From positions 1 through 9,898 of the forward strand of contig OMIW01000110.1 of NCBI GenBank assembly GCA_900299205.1: a stretch of 9,898 nucleotides of DNA, given 5' to 3'. The position numbers and the translations under genes were made by a program. The stretch's first letter is position 1; every line of letters begins with the position of its first letter. The notes beneath the pieces are model-generated. The model saw only the letters and a program-made list of their open reading frames with translations. It had not been told where the DNA came from and made no database searches. Shown here piece by piece: positions 6,282-9,898 of the stretch. Origin of the DNA: Pseudomonadota bacterium. GTDB lineage: Bacteria; Bdellovibrionota_C; UBA2361; OMIW01.

Positions 6282-7615
6282 TACACGCGCCCCATCACGA
6301 GCGTTCCGTTAGTGCTACCAAACCCAAAACTGTTCGACATAACGTAATCACATCGGTGCTCGCGAGGCTCTTGCGGACACAGGTCGAGACCGAATTGAGC
6401 TATCTCAGGATCAGGTTGATCAAGGTTTATGGTTGGGGGAATGACTCCCTTATTCAGTGCCAAGAGCGAAATAAGACACTCGGTAGCCCCGGCTGCTCCC
6501 AGAAGGTGCCCCGTCATCGACTTGGTGCCACTGACCTTCAGATGTTCGCGCCCTTGCGGGAAGACCGTCGCAATACCCGCTATCTCCTCGGCATCGCCCC
6601 CAGGGGTTGAAGTCGCATGGGCATTGACATAGCCGATCTGCTCGGGGTTGAGCCCTGCATCTCGAAGCGCCATACGCATCGCCCTTCCTGCTCCAACTCC
6701 ACAGGGCGCCGGGGAGGTAATGTGATAGGCATCGGACCCGAGGCCGTACCCGAGCATCTCGCCGTAGATGTGTGCTCCCCGCTTCCGGGCGAACTCGTAC
6801 TCCTCAAGGATAAGCACTGAGGCACCCTCCCCCATCACGAATCCATCCCGGTCTGCAGAGAAGGGACGCGAAGCCCTCGTCGGTTCATCATTACGGGTCG
6901 AGAGCGCCTTCATAGCGGCAAACCCCCCGATCGCAAGCTCACACACCACCGCCTCTGCCCCACCTGCGATCATAACGTCAGCATCACCGTTTCTGATTGA
7001 ACGAACCGCCTCTCCGAGGCTGTGCGCACTGGTTGCACATGCAGTCACATTACACATATTGGGCCCCTGCAGGTCGAGCAGGATGCTAAGATATCCCGAT
7101 ACCAAGTTGGGGAGCACCTGAAGAATGAAAAAGGGAGTTATCCGGCCAAAACCCCTCTCTCGATAGGTATCATACACGCTCTGGATCTCGGGGAGACCTC
7201 CCATGCCAACCCCAATATTCACTCCAATCCGATCAGGAGCAAGGTCCGCACGAACGGCATCCAGTCCCGCATCACGATATGCCTGAAGAGCCGCAACCAG
7301 ACCCAAATGAGAAAATCTTCCCATTCGCTTGAGCTCTTTGGTTTCAACCGCCCGCTCGATCAGCCTTTCCGGGGATGGACGGAGTGGTTCAGAAAATGGC
7401 TCAGTCACGGTACAATTTTTAACCTCGCCAGCGATCTTGACGGGCGACAGGGCTGCATCGAAAAGAGTAATTTGTCCAATACCCGACCTGCCAGCGACCA
7501 ACGCGTCCCACGTTTCGCTTACTGAGTTTGCAAGAGGGTTCACCGTACCCAGTCCGGTAACAACCACTCGCCGTCTCTGGTGAGGGGCCGCTCGGTGCAT
7601 ATCTCCTGTTGCCAT
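6281..7615 (-). CDS. fabF: Beta-ketoacyl-[acyl-carrier-protein] synthase II
   Basis: This cytoplasmic condensing enzyme extends acyl-ACP with malonyl-ACP in fatty-acid synthesis. The 444-residue protein has the complete thiolase-fold set: nucleophile C193 in TACATSAHS, H333 in NAHATSTPGGD, and K365 with H370 in GTKSMTGHLLGAAGA. RRVVVTGLGTVNPL (14-27) and RPFSADRDGFVMGEGA (250-265) are typical. Compared with E. coli FabF it has about 17 extra residues between AGEVK and KRMGRF (residues 68-97). The gating loop near the C-terminus reads GFGSTN instead of GFGGTN (S434), with F432 at the gatekeeper position. The ATG at 7615 is preceded by AAGGGA; an ATG five codons in has a cramped AGGAG. No acyl carrier protein gene is adjacent: menC lies upstream across 271 bases, and the exonuclease gene overlaps the stop. 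KAS II is by far the best fit. Confidence 0.95.
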   Translation of the reverse strand: MATGDMHRAAPHQRRRVVVTGLGTVNPLANSVSETWDALVAGRSGIGQITLFDAALSPVKIAGEVKNCTVTEPFSEPLRPSPERLIERAVETKELKRMGRFSHLGLVAALQAYRDAGLDAVRADLAPDRIGVNIGVGMGGLPEIQSVYDTYRERGFGRITPFFILQVLPNLVSGYLSILLDLQGPNMCNVTACATSAHSLGEAVRSIRNGDADVMIAGGAEAVVCELAIGGFAAMKALSTRNDEPTRASRPFSADRDGFVMGEGASVLILEEYEFARKRGAHIYGEMLGYGLGSDAYHITSPAPCGVGAGRAMRMALRDAGLNPEQIGYVNAHATSTPGGDAEEIAGIATVFPQGREHLKVSGTKSMTGHLLGAAGATECLISLLALNKGVIPPTINLDQPDPEIAQFGLDLCPQEPREHRCDYVMSNSFGFGSTNGTLVMGRV

Positions 7616-7683
7616 ATCTTCATTCCCTTATTGTGATTATCCCGTTGATCCTCACTCTCCGCTTTTACACCGTGCGGTTTCGG

Positions 7684-7719
7684 ATTGGTCCCTTATCTGC
7701 ATTCTACCCTCAGACCAAT
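7684..7719. promoter_or_regulatory. Perfect inverted repeat upstream of fabF, possible operator
   Basis: ATTGGTC (7684-7690) and GACCAAT (7713-7719) are perfect inverted copies with 22 bases between them. On the minus strand the spacer contains TAGAAT (7706-7701), a fair -10 match, though no good -35 lies 17 bases before it. The start of fabF is about 70 bases further on. It could be an operator or the stem of a leader RNA; it does not match FapR or FabR sites as I know them. Confidence 0.3.
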
Positions 7720-7744
7720 GCCCGCCACCTTACCAGAAGTGAGG

Positions 7745-7789
7745 AAAAAAAAGAACTTTTGCGCCGCGCACCCTCGCCCATCGGGGCAA
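7745..7789 (-). terminator. Possible terminator after menC
   Basis: On the minus strand TTGCCCC (7789-7783) can pair with GGCGCAA (7765-7759) with one mismatch. After AAGTTC comes a run of eight T (7752-7745). The T-run is six bases from the stem, so the fit to an intrinsic terminator is only fair. It lies about 100 bases past the menC stop and upstream of the fabF leader. Confidence 0.35.
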
Positions 7790-7860
7790 GATAGCGCTCC
7801 TCAACCTGTTACCTTTGATATCCATCGGTTAATACTCGTCATCTTGTCAACGAACACCTC

Positions 7861-7888
7861 AGGTCAAGAAAACCTTTTTTCTCGACCT
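7861..7888. repeat. Hairpin overlapping the menC stop codon
   Basis: AGGTCAAGAAAA (7861-7872) and TTTTCTCGACCT (7877-7888) pair along 12 bases with a single mismatch in the DNA, which is a G-U pair in the menC transcript. The loop is four bases. The stem includes two bases of the menC stop codon. No T-run follows on either strand, so it may protect or process the menC mRNA 3' end instead of ending it. Confidence 0.5.
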
Positions 7889-9068
7889 ACCTCTTCTTTC
7901 CAGGCCCGGGGCTTTGCTCTCCGACCTTGCCATCTTTGCCCATCACCTCACGAGGAGCCTCCTCCTTCGCTGATGCGCCTCTCCGAGTCACCCCCTTACC
8001 CTCCAGAGGTGGCCCATCACCTACTTCTATACCGATAATTGCGCCTTGCTCGAATGAATACCGAGCTCCCTCCGGGACAAAAAGATCATTGGTGAGCAAG
8101 CCACTCGGGAGGAGATTGTGCCCTGCAAGGCTGGATGCAACGACATAGACCCCTCGCAGCCCGTGCGACCATTCGAGGGTCGAGGTCACCACCACCTTTC
8201 CACCATTCTGAATGATCGATCTCCCAAGTCTAACCGTTCGCCGAATCCCACCCAGCACTGTCGGCTTGAGAACAAATACATGCTTCCGCGCGCGCCGCGG
8301 TATGAACGATCCAAGATCGAGAAGCATAAGCGACTCATCGAGAGCGACCGGTACCGGAAGTTTCTCTGAGAGATGCTCGAGCTCTTTGAGTCGATCGGGG
8401 CTTAGCGGGTCTTCGAGGTATTCAAGATTCTGAGTACCTAGCCGATAGACCAGTTCAAGAGCGTCCTCTGCCGTCAACATCTGATTGCAGTCAATCCGGT
8501 AGGTCTCATGCACTGAAAGCTGCGACCGAAGCTTTTCGAGTCGCTCCGTACGCTCAGCTCGACTCCCTGGAAGCAGTTTGACCTTGAAACACGAGACTCC
8601 CCTCGAGCGAAGATCAGCGATCCGTTCCTCGAAGAGCGGGCTATCTGGATCAACTATGCCGTTGACGGGAACAAGTCGCCAACCCTCCTCGTCGCCGAGC
8701 ATCGCTGGAAGCGGAAGCCCAATACCCTTCTCACAATAGGACAGAATCGCAAGCTCAACCCCGAACCTGACCGAGGGCGGCATCGTCTCAAGGGTGGTAT
8801 CGAGCTCAAACAATACTTCACTTAGCTGTTCGGGAGTCGTCGGCGCAGGGAAGCGCATGAGAAGGGCGCTCGCTACCAAAAGTCCCGCCCGAACCTCTGC
8901 ATCGCTCTCATTGCTCAAACCCGGAAATGGCGCGACCTCTCCCCAGCCACAGAGTCCCTGATTATCCTCACAGCTAATGAGGTATCCCGCACGCTCGCGA
9001 TATTCACCTTTTGCCGTGCGAAACGGTTCCGCAAATTTCACCCGATACGGGTAACTTGAAATCTTCAT
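7887..9068 (-). CDS. menC: o-Succinylbenzoate synthase
   Basis: This cytoplasmic enolase-superfamily enzyme dehydrates SHCHC to o-succinylbenzoate in menaquinone synthesis. The 393-residue protein has the N-terminal capping domain (GWGEVAPFPGLSNES, 41-55) and the barrel. The catalytic set is complete: K162 and K164 (FKVKLLP), metal ligands D193 (RIDCNQ), E219 (YLEDPL) and D244 (ALDES), and second lysine K268 (VLKPTVLGGI). TSTLEWSHGL (295-304) is also typical. Superfamily members can act as N-succinylamino-acid racemases or dipeptide epimerases, but menA next door supports the MenC role. It is longer than usual because of a charged, probably disordered tail from about residue 357. The start ATG overlaps the stop of an upstream reading frame (TAATG) and has only a weak ribosome binding site. 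menA lies 289 bases upstream on the same strand. Confidence 0.93.
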   Translation of the reverse strand: MKISSYPYRVKFAEPFRTAKGEYRERAGYLISCEDNQGLCGWGEVAPFPGLSNESDAEVRAGLLVASALLMRFPAPTTPEQLSEVLFELDTTLETMPPSVRFGVELAILSYCEKGIGLPLPAMLGDEEGWRLVPVNGIVDPDSPLFEERIADLRSRGVSCFKVKLLPGSRAERTERLEKLRSQLSVHETYRIDCNQMLTAEDALELVYRLGTQNLEYLEDPLSPDRLKELEHLSEKLPVPVALDESLMLLDLGSFIPRRARKHVFVLKPTVLGGIRRTVRLGRSIIQNGGKVVVTSTLEWSHGLRGVYVVASSLAGHNLLPSGLLTNDLFVPEGARYSFEQGAIIGIEVGDGPPLEGKGVTRRGASAKEEAPREVMGKDGKVGEQSPGPGKKR

Positions 9069-9357
9069 TATCTCTGTCTCTGGCTTCCCATAGCCCCTTC
9101 AGAAACAATCGCTCCCACAGAGCGATTGCCAGAACCAATTCTCACTCGGCCCTCTGAGCGGCAATACCATTCATGTGCACCCGACAATTCGTGATGGCCA
9201 CCGTGCTCAAACCTGACTAAACCACCACCAAATTTTCGACCACACTTTCGCGCCGTTCCTGACGCCGATATACCCCCTACCTGATCAAACTGCAAGCTCG
9301 TGACCATCTTTTCTTCAGCTTTCCTCCTGATGAGCCAACGACCCCTTGCGCGCTCAC
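9069..9357. other. menA-menC spacer
   Basis: These 289 bases hold no gene that I can recognise. They contain a perfect hairpin (9106-9128). On the minus strand TTGCAG, 17 bases and TATATC (about 9291-9263) form a weak promoter candidate for menC. A minus-strand frame (9068-9463) stays open across the whole spacer and ends on the menC ATG, but many AGG and AGA arginine codons and the lack of motifs make it look non-coding. Confidence 0.5.
9106..9128 (-). terminator. Perfect hairpin between menA and menC, possible terminator or mRNA processing signal
   Basis: On the minus strand CAATCGCTC (9128-9120) and GAGCGATTG (9114-9106) are perfect inverted copies with a five-base loop, TGTGG. Only TTT follows, so termination would be partial. 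It ends 38 bases before the menC start and could set the ratio of menA to menC expression. Confidence 0.45.
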
Positions 9358-9898
9358 CTACATCAAAGCAACCGATGAAAGCCAACCGATGCTCACCGCC
9401 GCCGTATATCCACCCAGGATAAAAACCGTCTGCTTTAACACCAAACCATAGTCGGCACCGCATCGAGCCACATAAAGCCGCATTGCTACTCTCCAGCCAA
9501 AGGGAATTATAGCGATACCCGCGAGCACTCCCGCGGGTGCTTCACAGAGCCACGCTCCGACAGGGGCACAAGCTGCTAGCGTCATCCATCCAAAGTACTC
9601 GAACCGACACCACGGCTCGCCAAGGCGAACCGCCAGTGTTCGTTTTGCGACAAGTTCATCCTGTTCCCGATCACGTACGTTATTTACCACCAGCAACGCC
9701 GTTGCAATCGCCGCGATTCCCGCACCGATAATCAATGACGGAACGGTCGTTTCGAAGCCCATAATCAGAAGGGTTCCATACACGGGAATGGGTCCAAAAA
9801 AGATCATCACAAAAAGTTCACCTAGCCCGCGATATGCGAGGGGGTGAGGGCCCGTTGTATAGGCGAAAGCACATACAAGAGAGACGATACCGATAACA
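9358..9898 (-). CDS. menA: 1,4-Dihydroxy-2-naphthoate polyprenyltransferase, UbiA family (5' end outside window)
   Basis: The last 179 or so residues of an integral membrane prenyltransferase are present. MenA attaches the polyprenyl chain to 1,4-dihydroxy-2-naphthoate, giving demethylmenaquinone. The reading frame is open to the right edge, and the visible part begins with a membrane helix (VIGIVSLVCAFAYTTGPHPL), followed by AYRGLGELFVMIFFGPIPVY, a strong MenA signature. The second Asp-rich motif of the UbiA family follows as NNVRDREQDELVAKRTLAV, where two aspartates bind magnesium-diphosphate; GKRT is more usual than AKRT. About four further hydrophobic segments run to the natural end ILGGYTAAVSIGWLSSVALM. 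The first Asp-rich motif must lie outside the window. The GTG at 9810 is an internal Val codon, not the start. menC follows downstream after 289 bases, which supports the pathway assignment. Confidence 0.92.
   Translation of the reverse strand, partial: VIGIVSLVCAFAYTTGPHPLAYRGLGELFVMIFFGPIPVYGTLLIMGFETTVPSLIIGAGIAAIATALLVVNNVRDREQDELVAKRTLAVRLGEPWCRFEYFGWMTLAACAPVGAWLCEAPAGVLAGIAIIPFGWRVAMRLYVARCGADYGLVLKQTVFILGGYTAAVSIGWLSSVALM

Noticed and set aside
7845-7855. TTGACA on the minus strand as the -35 of a fabF promoter
   Set aside because: No acceptable -10 hexamer lies 16-18 bases downstream of it; the nearest TATTAA is only 10 bases away.
9068-9463. Calling the 131-codon frame in the menA-menC spacer as a gene
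   Set aside because: AGG and AGA arginine codons are frequent, no motif is visible, and the first third is antisense-free overlap with menA in another frame. I kept it as a finding because of the TAATG junction.
9358-9810. Complete 150-residue membrane protein starting at GTG 9810
   Set aside because: The frame stays open to the window edge, and the upstream codons encode the MenA signature with YRGLGELF, so this is the C-terminal part of a longer protein.

Overview
The window is an ordinary-looking stretch of bacterial chromosome. G+C is somewhat above 50% by eye (not computed), and genes are dense. There are no tRNA or rRNA genes, insertion sequences, CRISPR arrays or phage genes that I can recognise. 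The gene set is housekeeping: tetrapyrrole synthesis by the C5 route (hemL), menaquinone synthesis by the o-succinylbenzoate route (menC, menA), fatty-acid elongation (fabF), peptidoglycan recycling (LD-carboxypeptidase), superoxide detoxification and a DEDDh exonuclease. One further gene encodes an exported protein with a Thr/Pro-rich linker and calcium-binding thrombospondin type 3 repeats. A menaquinone user with a murein LD-carboxypeptidase and such a surface protein would fit a Gram-negative lineage, perhaps an uncultured one, but the sequence alone does not fix the phylum.

Layout from left to right. A minus-strand block covers 1-3334. In transcription order it holds the thrombospondin-repeat protein, then hemL, then a peptidase S66 gene that runs off the left edge; hemL and the peptidase gene nearly touch. 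A 311-base divergent region (3335-3645) follows, with a candidate promoter for the minus block and a hairpin-rich leader for the plus-strand superoxide dismutase gene (3646-4236). That gene converges on an uncharacterised minus-strand gene (4348-5022) that ends in a strong intrinsic terminator. A 228-base divergent region separates it from a small uncharacterised plus-strand gene (5251-5640).

From 5658 to the right edge everything is on the minus strand. In transcription order it is menA (5' end outside the window), a 289-base spacer, menC, a 271-base spacer, fabF, and an exonuclease gene that overlaps the fabF stop. menA and menC act in one pathway: MenC makes o-succinylbenzoate, and MenA later prenylates dihydroxynaphthoate. 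FabF has no acyl carrier protein gene beside it.

No obviously new system is present. The points that deserve a second look are the structured leader of the superoxide dismutase gene, unusual second-sphere residues of that enzyme, the menA-menC spacer, sequence oddities in FabF and HemL, and two unassigned proteins that face each other across a divergent promoter region.
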